NCBI GenBank assembly: GCA_934555895.1
Contig: CAKTFH010000017.1
Span: 1 to 47,189, forward strand
Length of the DNA stretch: 47,189 nucleotides
Direction of reading: 5' to 3'
Source: an uncultured Muribaculaceae bacterium
Lineage (GTDB): Bacteria > Bacteroidota > Bacteroidia > Bacteroidales > Muribaculaceae
Numbering within the stretch: the first letter of the stretch is position 1; every line of letters begins with the position of its first letter. Positions 16,704 to 25,500 of this stretch are shown here, one piece after another. Both the position numbers and the translations under genes were made by a program. The notes under the pieces were generated by a model. The model was given only the letters and a program-made list of their open reading frames with translations. It made no database searches and was not told where the DNA came from.

Positions 16704-18296
16704 TCACTCTTCGGTACCTTCGCCACCTTCATCGGGATCGGGAGTCGGTTCGGGATCGGGAGTAACCACAACGGGATCCTCCTCCATACCGATGGTGCGG
16801 ATGCTGCGGTTGTTGTGGTCGAGCACATAGAATCTCTCACGCTTGTAGTCGTACTCGATGCCGGATACATCACGGAATCGTGCCTGCTGACGGAGGTCGC
16901 CGTCTTCAGTACCCCAGATGTTACCGTCGGTGGAGGGCGAGTGGCCTGCATATGTTGTCACGATGCCTTCGGGTGAGATGTAGCGAATACAGTAGTTCTG
17001 GTTATCAGCGAAATAATAATCATAAACATCCTCGCGGCCTTCTGCAACATACTCCGGGTTCTTAACGAAGATGCCCTGATAAGGACGATGCACACGCGAA
17101 CGGCCACCGGCACCATCTACCCAACCACCGTGGCCATTAGATCCGGCAACAGTATAGGGCGCAGTAAATTCCTTCTTTTCCTCGTTATAGTCGGTGCGAA
17201 GGATATAATGGCGGTTAATCACATTTATGTATGCAAATTTGCCGGAGGGGTGGATAGTAACATTAAACTCATAGGATGGGTCCATAATCTTGAAAAGCTC
17301 ACGGAAGCATCCGTTCTCAATATAACCGGTCCAGGCCTTTGCATTCTCGTTCTCGGGGTCTTTCGATGCGAAATAATCATCAAGGTCGAGACGGAAAAGC
17401 TGACCGCCACTGTATGAGTTGAAATAAACCTCACCGTTGACGGGGTGAACAGCCACACCATTGCACTGCTTATAGGCAGCAAGCACCTGTGAGCTCGAGG
17501 ACGCGTTGAAAGTTCCGTTGGCATTGCGGGTCACAATCCAAAGAGATGTGGTATGGAACTGGTTGTCGTCGCGGTCGGTGGACATAAGCATATATTTGCC
17601 GGCCTCGGTCTGATATTTGCTGCCGGGGACAACGATGTTAAACGCCATCTGACGCAGACGTCTGTCCTGGAACTTACTTGCCTCGAAAAGACGATAGTGC
17701 TCGCGCTTCTCGAGGTCGAGGGCTACCACATGATGGCCTTGGTCATAAACAGCATAAAGCAGATCTTCATTCCATGGGTCTAGGCAGAGGGTACCTTCAT
17801 CGCGGAAACCGGCCGTTGTCTCAAACGGGCCATAAACCACGCCCTGAGAATCTTCAGCATTACGATAACCACAGAGAGTTCCTACTACGGTCTTGCGTTC
17901 GTAAACGAATTTTTGGGGAGCAACAGCAGTCTGCTCCTGACCGGCCTCGTTGGTGACGGTAAGCTCTATGGTGCCCTCGAAAGCACCGGCTGGCACGAAG
18001 CCGTAGAGCTTGTCGTTCATCACGTTGACGATGGTGGCAGGCCTACCGCCGATAGTCATCTTCACGTAATCTTTGTCATTACCGAAGTTAGAGCCGTAGA
18101 CAAGAATCTGGTCTTGCTGTCCACCTTCTTCAGGCGTGAACCGCGAGATGGTCACCGCTTTGTTGGGGTCGTAAGGTGTGTTGGCGGCTTCATCGACCTT
18201 GTCGTCGCTACAAGCTACCGTCAAGGCCGCCACCATGCCTACACAAACCACACGCAAGCTCAAGCCTAATGTGTTTGTAAACATTTTAAATTTCAT
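16704..18296 (-). CDS. Surface lipoprotein with IPT/TIG and NHL-type propeller domains
   Basis: I start it at the ATG at 18296 (530 residues, MKFKMFTNT...), which gives a lipoprotein signal ending at the Cys of LTVAC followed by SDD. The longer frame upstream adds 25 residues that would spoil the signal. An IPT/TIG immunoglobulin-like domain follows (VTISRFTPEEGGQQDQILVYGSNFG ... VTNEAG), then a six-bladed NHL-like propeller with repeated strands such as GVAVHPVNGEVYFN, VTIHPSGKFAYI and GIEYDYKRERFYVLDHNN. A Pro/Asp/Glu-rich tail ends it. TIG/NHL lipoproteins accompany susCD in mannan-type and N-glycan PULs as surface glycan-binding proteins. It is the first gene of the leftward operon, which is unusual because susC normally leads. 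Confidence 0.8.
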   Translation of the reverse strand: MKFKMFTNTLGLSLRVVCVGMVAALTVACSDDKVDEAANTPYDPNKAVTISRFTPEEGGQQDQILVYGSNFGNDKDYVKMTIGGRPATIVNVMNDKLYGFVPAGAFEGTIELTVTNEAGQEQTAVAPQKFVYERKTVVGTLCGYRNAEDSQGVVYGPFETTAGFRDEGTLCLDPWNEDLLYAVYDQGHHVVALDLEKREHYRLFEASKFQDRRLRQMAFNIVVPGSKYQTEAGKYMLMSTDRDDNQFHTTSLWIVTRNANGTFNASSSSQVLAAYKQCNGVAVHPVNGEVYFNSYSGGQLFRLDLDDYFASKDPENENAKAWTGYIENGCFRELFKIMDPSYEFNVTIHPSGKFAYINVINRHYILRTDYNEEKKEFTAPYTVAGSNGHGGWVDGAGGRSRVHRPYQGIFVKNPEYVAEGREDVYDYYFADNQNYCIRYISPEGIVTTYAGHSPSTDGNIWGTEDGDLRQQARFRDVSGIEYDYKRERFYVLDHNNRSIRTIGMEEDPVVVTPDPEPTPDPDEGGEGTEE

Positions 18297-18531
18297 GGCA
18301 AAATTATTTGTTTGATTGGTCTTAAATTTTGATGTCAGTTGCCCGGCAATCATAAAGACTGCACGAGACATAGCGGCGCATTACCGCTGCGGCGAATGTG
18401 AAATACTCTTAATTCCAGTTTGCTTAAGTTTGGTTAATTAATTGGTGGCGAATGTTATATATGCTTAATTCCCACATGCCGACATCAAGGTGTAAACGCT
18501 TGCACGGCAAAGATTTTTCAGGTATCGGTTG

Positions 18532-18562
18532 CAAATATAAATCAAAAGATTCAATTGCGCAA
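18532..18562 (-). promoter_or_regulatory. Candidate promoter of the leftward susCD operon
   Basis: On the leftward strand TATATTTG (18539-18532) matches TAnnTTTG exactly, and a TTG element (18562-18560) stands 20 bases upstream, the normal Bacteroidetes -33/-7 spacing. The predicted 5' untranslated region before the ATG at 18296 would be about 230 bases long, enough room for regulation. The region 18297-18664 holds no other gene. Confidence 0.55.
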
Positions 18563-18598
18563 CACCTTTTTTTGCAACTACCCTAATTTTTAATATTT

Positions 18599-18636
18599 AA
18601 CTTAGCGATTGTTAATTTGTTAATAATCGCTAAGTT
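18599..18636. terminator. Hairpin between the GtaA-like gene and the susCD promoter
   Basis: A perfect 12-base stem (AACTTAGCGATT at 18599-18610, AATCGCTAAGTT at 18625-18636) lies 29 bases beyond the stop of the leftward GtaA-like gene. Its best T-run is on the + strand, but AT-rich sequence follows leftwards too. It probably separates the GtaA-like transcript from the susCD operon. Confidence 0.6.
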
Positions 18637-18664
18637 TTTTCTTAAGCAATCCGGCCGAGGTTTA

Positions 18665-21181
18665 TCACTTGCCGAGCTTGGCTGCGAGCAGAGGCATCCA
18701 GTGGCCGCCGATAACCGAGCGGGCCATGAAGCCGGTCTTGCGGCCGGTGACAGTGTCGTACCAGTCGGAGATGGGCACGCGGGTCTCGGTCTCGTTCACG
18801 TAGTCGTAGAGAGGAGTGATGAACTTGTCGAGGGTCTTGCGGTCGGACGACATTGCTGCGGTCCACATGACCCAGTCGCTCTTGGTGTAATCCTTGCGGC
18901 AGTCGAGGGGCAGACCATACTGGTTCTGTTTCTTCAGGTAGTAGGCCACCTCGGTCTGCATGGCGTCGGCGGGGAAGATGTTGGTGCCCCAGAGCTTGTC
19001 CCAGATCATGTTGTATTTCTGGCTCCAGGTGTCCTCGCGGTCGAAGGCCAGACGGTAGTGTGCGTCGCCCTTCGAGCCTTCGCGGGCATCCTTGGCCCAC
19101 TGTGCGCCCATAGCCTTGGCCTTTTCGTTGTAGGCGAGGCGGGTTTCGTTGTCGCCGCGGAGGGCTGCGAGCTCAGCGAAGGCAGCCACACCCATGATGG
19201 CTTTCACAGAGAGGTTGCAGTTGTTGGCCCAGTGGCCGGCGAAGTCGTCGGTGCATAGCTGGTTGGCGGGGTACTGACCGTTCTCGGCCAGATAATCGGC
19301 CCAGGTCTTGAGGATGTCCCAGTAGGGCTCGGCATAACCGGCATTACCGTCGAGCTTGCAGCACATGGCGATGAGGGTAAGCATATTGCCGGCCTCCTCG
19401 AGAGGCATGTCACCACCATATACCTGACCGTTGGCGATAGGATATGTGCCGAGGTCGTGTGCGGCGAAAGGTTTGGTCCAGCGGCCGCTGGCGCTATAGT
19501 CGAGGATGGAGGTCATCATGGCCTTCTGGAGCTCGGGATTATAGCAGAGGAAGAGAGGAGCCTCGGGATAGGTGAGGTCGACGGTGTTGACACAGCCGTT
19601 GGAGTCGTTCTCCTTCGAGAAGAAGAGGAGCTTGCCGTCCTCATCCTGGAAGAGTTTGTGGGCTGCGATCACGTGGCGGTAGCTGGCAGCGAGGAGCTCG
19701 GCGTATTTCTTTCCGCCCACCTTCTCGGCGTCGTCGTAGATGGTGCGGTCAAGCTCGCGGCAGCGGTTCATGATCGAGGCATAGGAGCTGTTGAGACGGT
19801 TGAACATGTCGAAGATGGTCACGTTGCCGTTGTGTGCCCAGTAGCCTTTGTAACGTTTGAAGAAGTATTCGATGTCATACACCTCGTCGTAGCCGATGAG
19901 GGCGTAAGATGCGGCCTTGTCGGTCTTGCCGAAGTTATGCAGATAAGCAAGGAGAGGACGGTCGGCGGCGCGGCTGGCCACGATTTCGTCGGAACCTGCG
20001 GGGAGCACACCTTTATTAATAAAGGAGGTCTTCACATCGGCGTCGGGAGCAAGGCATACATCGCCGTTGATAGCGGGGAGGTAGAGATAGCCCCAGTCGA
20101 TGCAGATGTGGTCGCCCTTCTTGGCGAGGATGGGCTGCTCCACTGTGCCGGTGCGCACATACTTGATGCCGCCCTGGGTGAGGGTCTCGGAGCGTGTGGG
20201 CTGCGAAGCCTTGTTCTGAGCGATGGCGGGATGAGCGGTGAGCATGAGCTGCACATCGTGGGGAGCGCCGTCGGTGGAGGTCACCTGATAGGAGATGTAG
20301 TTGACGGGCGACGACAGGAGGTCGTAATTGTCGATGAGCATCGGCGCGGTGAAGACCACATCGAGGTCAACCGGACCGCAGGCGAACTTATAATAGGAAG
20401 ATGTGGCCATCACATCGCAGCTCTTCTGCACGGCTTTCTCTGTGCCGGCGGCCTCAACGCTCTTGTTGCGGTAGAGACCGAAGTCGGTGTAGGCACCGCC
20501 GGTGGTGTTGTGGCAATGCGATGCGATTACATTCTTGCCGGGCTTGAGGAGTTTCTTCATGTCGTCGGTGAGCTCCACCTTGACACCTTCGCGCCATGTC
20601 TCGCCGGCGTTGGCAACTTCGGTGCCATTGATATAAATGTGGAACACATCGTCGTGTGAATACACGAGGTAGAGATTGCCCTCGAGGTCGGCGGGGGTAA
20701 GCTCAACAGTGCGGCGCACGTAAAGGTCGCTGTTCTCTTTGCTCCACTTGGTGCGCACGAAACTGAGACCATCGCTGCCGAATGCGCCTTTCTCCTGCTT
20801 CCACTTGGAGTCGTCGAACGAGGGTGCCTGCCAGCCGTCGGCCTGCTTCTCACGCGAGATTGCAGCGGTCCAGGGACCTTCGTCGGCCATGGGCACGATT
20901 GTCTCGAGGATGGTGTTCTTCACGCCAAGGAAACGGTAGGTCTTGCCGTCGACGCGGAGGAGGCCTTCAAGAGGCTTCTCTTCATTAGTCCAGTGACGGG
21001 GCGAACCATCGGTGAGCTTGTCGTAAGGCGACCAGATGGAGAAATAGGGGTCCGATACAACCAAAGGCACCGACGGCATGCGCAGATCAGTGGCCTTGTA
21101 AGGCTGAAAGAGGTCGGCTGTCTGCGCATTCATCGCTACTGATGTACACAGCACAGCGGCTAATTTCAAAAGGTTCTTCAT
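18665..21181 (-). CDS. GtaA-like (DUF4965/DUF5127 group) secreted enzyme
   Basis: The start at 21181 gives 838 residues and a clean signal peptide (MKNLLKLAAVLCTSVAMNAQ). The N-terminal DUF4964-type segment has LRMPSVPLVVSDPYFSIWS. A jelly-roll module with FDDSKW, YVRRTVEL, IYINGTEV and CHNTTGGAYTDFGLY is inserted at about 95-245. Then come the DUF5127-type sandwich and the six-hairpin domain with YDEVYDIEYF, NTVDLTYPEAPLF, HDLGTYPIANGQVYG and QLCTDDF. The family is labelled glutaminase A after fungal GtaA, but within a PUL a carbohydrate substrate is more likely. That is inference, since no member's glycan specificity is known to me. It is a paralogue of the N-terminal 850 residues of the protein at 38167. 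It appears to be a single-gene transcript divergent from the GH43-like gene, and the 21182-21438 gap contains both starts. Confidence 0.82.
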   Translation of the reverse strand: MKNLLKLAAVLCTSVAMNAQTADLFQPYKATDLRMPSVPLVVSDPYFSIWSPYDKLTDGSPRHWTNEEKPLEGLLRVDGKTYRFLGVKNTILETIVPMADEGPWTAAISREKQADGWQAPSFDDSKWKQEKGAFGSDGLSFVRTKWSKENSDLYVRRTVELTPADLEGNLYLVYSHDDVFHIYINGTEVANAGETWREGVKVELTDDMKKLLKPGKNVIASHCHNTTGGAYTDFGLYRNKSVEAAGTEKAVQKSCDVMATSSYYKFACGPVDLDVVFTAPMLIDNYDLLSSPVNYISYQVTSTDGAPHDVQLMLTAHPAIAQNKASQPTRSETLTQGGIKYVRTGTVEQPILAKKGDHICIDWGYLYLPAINGDVCLAPDADVKTSFINKGVLPAGSDEIVASRAADRPLLAYLHNFGKTDKAASYALIGYDEVYDIEYFFKRYKGYWAHNGNVTIFDMFNRLNSSYASIMNRCRELDRTIYDDAEKVGGKKYAELLAASYRHVIAAHKLFQDEDGKLLFFSKENDSNGCVNTVDLTYPEAPLFLCYNPELQKAMMTSILDYSASGRWTKPFAAHDLGTYPIANGQVYGGDMPLEEAGNMLTLIAMCCKLDGNAGYAEPYWDILKTWADYLAENGQYPANQLCTDDFAGHWANNCNLSVKAIMGVAAFAELAALRGDNETRLAYNEKAKAMGAQWAKDAREGSKGDAHYRLAFDREDTWSQKYNMIWDKLWGTNIFPADAMQTEVAYYLKKQNQYGLPLDCRKDYTKSDWVMWTAAMSSDRKTLDKFITPLYDYVNETETRVPISDWYDTVTGRKTGFMARSVIGGHWMPLLAAKLGK

Positions 21182-21438
21182 GTGATATTGTTTTGGTTTT
21201 CTATGAGGCAAGGTGTGCTACACTGCGCCGGCTTCCGAACGGCGCACTTTTCAAGATGCAAAATAACGCAAAAACATGCCAAAGAAGTGAAAATAGCTGT
21301 TCAAATAACTAAATTATTTGTTCATTTTCGCCACAAGTTGTTTCAAACGAGGCGGTTTTTACATCGTTATTTCACTATAAATCTGATATTTGACCGAGCG
21401 CAGTTGTTCATATCGTTCAAAATTGCTAATTTAGCGGC

Positions 21439-22467
21439 ATGAAACATATTTTGCATATCGGCGCAGCCGCCGCGACTCTCATTCTGGCGACATCGTGCTC
21501 GGAACGTGACAGCGCCGGGCAGCCCTCCACCATACTCATGGGCCAGGGCTCGTACCCCTTTGCCACAGTGTATGGCGATACCTATTATTTCATAATCCAA
21601 AGCTCACGGGGCGACTCGATAAATCTGCACGCCACCCCTGACCTGCGTAACCTCGCCGCCGGCGAATGCAAGACCATAGTCACTTCGGCCCAAAGCGGCA
21701 TGTGCAATATATGGTCGCCGGAATTGCACCGCATCGACGACAAATGGTACATATATTTCGAGGCCGACGACGGCCTCAACACCGACAATCACCAGATATA
21801 CGCTTACGAAAATCCTAATGTCGACCCCATGAAAGGCGAATGGACCCTCCGCGGGCCCATCATAACCAACGCCGAGTGGAACTTCGGCATCCACCCCACC
21901 ACATTCACCGTGGGAGGCAGACAGTACCTGCTCTGGAGCGGATGGCCTAAGCGTCGCACCGAAAGCGAGACACAGTGTATATACATTGCCGAAATGGAGA
22001 ATCCCTGGACTCCGCGCTCAGACAGGGTAATGATAAGCAGTCCGGTGTATGAGTGGGAGCGGCAGTGGATCAATCCCGACGGCTCGCGCTCAGCTTACCC
22101 CATATATGTGAATGAAAATCCTGAGGTGCTCATCTCGCCCGATGGACGCTATGTGGTGGTGGCCTACTCGGCAAGCGGCATCTGGACCGAATTCAACGCC
22201 CTCGGCATGCTCTACGCCCGCGCCGACAGCGACCTGCTCGACAAACGCAACTGGACCAAGCTCACCGAGCCGCAGTTCGTGCCCGAGGAAGGGAGTGGCC
22301 TGTTCGGCACCTCCAACATCTCACTTGTGCCACGCGTGGAGCCCGACGGTACCCAGCTGATGGTATACCAGGCAAAATATTACACCCCCACCGAGCGCAT
22401 CTACGATGTAAGGCTCAAAAAAATAAGCTGGAACGACGAGGGTCTCCCTGAATTGGGCAAACCCTGA
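21439..22467 (+). CDS. GH43-like five-bladed propeller lipoprotein with altered catalytic positions
   Basis: 342 residues. A lipoprotein signal ends at C20 (LATSC). Propeller motifs follow GH43: the first blade GSYPFATVYGDTYYF, then NIWSPELHRIDDKWYIYF, GIHPTTFTVGGRQYLLWSG, VNENPEVLISPDGRYVVVAYSAS and a final SNISLVPRVEPDGTQLMVYQ. In ordinary GH43 enzymes the first blade carries a catalytic Asp (as in ADP), the third a second Asp (as in LDATTF or IDPTTF), and the last a metal-binding His (GHN). Here these positions read Tyr, His and Ser, while the general-acid Glu region (NENPEV) is kept. It may be a non-catalytic binding protein or a distinct subfamily. It is transcribed rightwards alone, facing the GH78 gene across a shared terminator. 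Confidence 0.7.
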   Translation: MKHILHIGAAAATLILATSCSERDSAGQPSTILMGQGSYPFATVYGDTYYFIIQSSRGDSINLHATPDLRNLAAGECKTIVTSAQSGMCNIWSPELHRIDDKWYIYFEADDGLNTDNHQIYAYENPNVDPMKGEWTLRGPIITNAEWNFGIHPTTFTVGGRQYLLWSGWPKRRTESETQCIYIAEMENPWTPRSDRVMISSPVYEWERQWINPDGSRSAYPIYVNENPEVLISPDGRYVVVAYSASGIWTEFNALGMLYARADSDLLDKRNWTKLTEPQFVPEEGSGLFGTSNISLVPRVEPDGTQLMVYQAKYYTPTERIYDVRLKKISWNDEGLPELGKP

Positions 22468-22495
22468 CGCTCCAGCGTAAGATTTTAAAGGATTT

Positions 22496-22540
22496 CAGAT
22501 GGCGCCCCGGCAGATGCCGGCAGGCGCCATCTGATTTTTT
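22496..22540. terminator. Shared bidirectional terminator between GH43-like and GH78 genes
   Basis: CAGATGGCGCC (22496-22506) pairs perfectly with GGCGCCATCTG (22523-22533), and an inner CCGG/CCGG stem extends the hairpin. A run of T follows at 22535-22540. The two convergent genes stop at 22467 and 22542, so the hairpin terminates the rightward gene and overlaps the end region of the leftward one. Confidence 0.8.
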
Positions 22541-22541
22541 G

Positions 22542-25500
22542 TTATCGTTTAAGCAGTTTCACCACGCGGCTCGCACCCGACTCGGTGGTCACCGTCACCA
22601 TATACATGGCCGACGGAAGCGAGGCTACCGAAAACGAGTCGACTCCCTCGTGCATGGCCATCAGCGCACCCGAGAGCGAGGTGATGCGCACCTGAGCCAC
22701 CGGGTCGGCGGCGGATGCTGTCACCTTCACCATGTCGGTAGCGGGGTTGGGGGTGAGGGTGATGTCGGAGTTTTCGGCCTCAGGGCGCGCCACCGAACCG
22801 AGGGCTGCGTCGGAAGTACCGAAGAGGTAGCTGCCCGAACCGAGGGTCATGGTCACGTTGGTGCCGTCGTCGGTGTAATCGCTCACGCCCTCTGTCTCGG
22901 AGGCAATGTTGTCGCCCTCAAAGAGCGAGAGACCTTCGGGTGCCGAGGGGAGCACAAGGGTAGCCGTGGTGTTGGCGGGCACGGTCACGCGGTAGAAATA
23001 CTTACCGCCCTTCGAGGTGTTCCAGTCGGCCTTTACGGGACCGTAGTTCGAGCCGAAGGTTGCCGAGCATTCGGTGATACGGTACTGGGGGTCGAACATC
23101 GGTTTAAGCACCATCTTCTCGAAACCGGGATGGGTGTCATCGGGGGCGATACCGGCCATGTGGCGGTACATCCACTCCCCTACCGCGCCATAAGCGTAGT
23201 GGTTGAAGGAGTTCATGCCTATTTCCTTGCTGATGCCGCCCTCGAGAGTGTAACTGTTCCAACGCTCCCAGATAGTGGTAGCGCCCTGGTCTACGCTATA
23301 GAGCCACGACGGGCAGTCGTGCTGCAGCAGCAGGGTGTAGGCCAGATCGACCATGCCGTTCTCTGACAGAGTCTGATTGATGACAGAGGTGCCGAGGAAG
23401 CCGGTGGCAAGACGGTTACCGTTGTTCACGATGCGGGTGCGGAGTGCCTCGCGTGAAGCCTCGGCTGTCTTCTCGTCGGGAAGGAGATTGAACTTCAGCG
23501 CCAACAGATGCGAGCACTGTGAGCTCTGACGCAGTTTGCCGCGCGAGATGTAGCGTCGAGCAAATTCACTCTTTATATTTTCGAAAAGTGTGGCGTATTC
23601 CTGCGCCTTCACATCATATTCATCGCCTTCGGAAGTGCTGAGCACTGCCGACATGCGGCTCATGAGGTCGGCCATATAGCCGTAATAACAAACAGACACA
23701 TACTTGCGGTCGGTGTTCTCGAAAGCCACCCAGTCGCCGTAGCGGTCATCGGAACCCACATATTTATATGAGCCGTCGGTACGCGTGGATATCCACTTCA
23801 TATATCGCTCCATGGCATCGTAGTTCTCACGGATGATTTCTTTGTCGCCGTACATTGAATATACGTTCCAGGGCAGAATCACACCAGCGTCGGCCCATGC
23901 GGCCGAACCGTGCTCAACCCAGCAGAAGGGAGCCACATTTGGGAACTGTCCGTCGGGCAGCTGACCGTCGCGCATGTCGCGCATCCATTTGTGATAGAAG
24001 CCCTGCACCTGCGAGTTGTAGCTTGCGGCGAGCGAGAAGAGCTGTGTGTCTGCGGTCCAGCCGAGGCGCTCGTCGCGCTGCGGGCAGTCGGTGGGCACAC
24101 TCAGGAAGTTGCTTCGCTGACCCCACATGATGTTGCTGTAGAGCTTGTTCACATCGGCGTTGTTTACCGAGATAGTCGAGGTCTCTTCTATGTCGGAGCT
24201 GACGGTCTCGGCCACGAGTTCCTCGAGAGTGATGTCGTCGGAGGGCACGATTTCGCAGTAACGGAAGCCGTAGAATGTGGTGGTCGGGCTGTAGGTCTCG
24301 CCGTCGGTATCACCAAGCAGAGTGTAGCGGCCCATGGCTTTGGCAGAGCGGAGAGCCACGGTGTAGATCGAGCCCTTGGGACCGTCGTTACCGCGGTCGG
24401 CCTCGCCCGAGTCGTTGAGAATCTCCGAGTAGCGGAGTGTGAGGCTTGCGCCTGCGTTGCCCTTCACCTTGAAGCGGCACCAGCCGGAAGCGTTCTGGCC
24501 GAAATCAACCACGAGCGTCTGCCCCTTCTTGAGCTCGATGGGTGCGTTACCCGATGTGGTGGCCACGGTGTTGATTTCGCCGTAGGTGCTGCCGTTGGCG
24601 GTGATGCCCTCATATACGGTGTAGCTCAGAGGCTTGCGCACAAGCTCCTTCTGGATGCGCACTGTAGGGCCTTCGTTGGCCATGAGCTGGCCCTTGCCCT
24701 GACGGTCGACCATCACGGCACCCCACATCGAGGCGTCATAGTCGGGAGCTGTCCAGTTGTCGTTCTTGCGGGCGTCGAATATCTCGCCGTGATAGATTTC
24801 ACCGCTGATGACGGGTCCGCGGGTCGACGAGCGCCAGTTGTCGGTGTCGGTCACGAAGGTGAGCACCTCGCCGTTTTCAAGCTCCACCACGAGTTTGGCG
24901 ATGAAAGCCAGACCCTTCGAACCGTAGATGCCGTGCGACACTTCGCCGCCCCACCATCCGCTGGCCACGAGAGCTCCTATGGCGTTGTCGCCCTTGTGGA
25001 GCATTGAGGTCACATCGTGGGTCATATAGAATACCGATGAGCGGTAATCGGTCCAGCCGGGCATAAGCTCATCGTATACAGTGGTGCCGTCGGCCTCCTT
25101 CACGCCAACACGCTCGCCGTTGACATAAAGGTTATACACACCCATAGCCGAGCTGTAGATGCGTGCGCTCTTCACATTGTCGGGGAGGTTGAACGCGGTG
25201 CGGAAGCGCGGTGCGGCAGTGGCGGCATCCTGCAGCACTATCGACTGGCCGTTCGATGAGTGACTGTAGAGTTTGTGGTTGCCGTCGACAGTCACAATTT
25301 CAGCTGTGGAGAAGTCGCGGTCAGAGCCTTCGAAGTTCTCCTGCATGGTTACCGAAGGCGTACCCTCGGCGTCATAGACAGTCACGCGGATATTGTCCCA
25401 GTAGGCCTGCTCGTCGACATCGCCTCGATATACACGGAAACCTATCAGACCGTTGCAGAGACTGCCGGAAGCGTCGGTATAGGTATCGACAAGTATATTG

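Noticed and set aside
18665..21181. Calling the GtaA-like protein a true glutaminase
   Set aside because: The family name comes from fungal GtaA. In a PUL, with a carbohydrate-type jelly roll inserted and a GH2-fused paralogue, glutamine hydrolysis is doubtful, so only the family is named.
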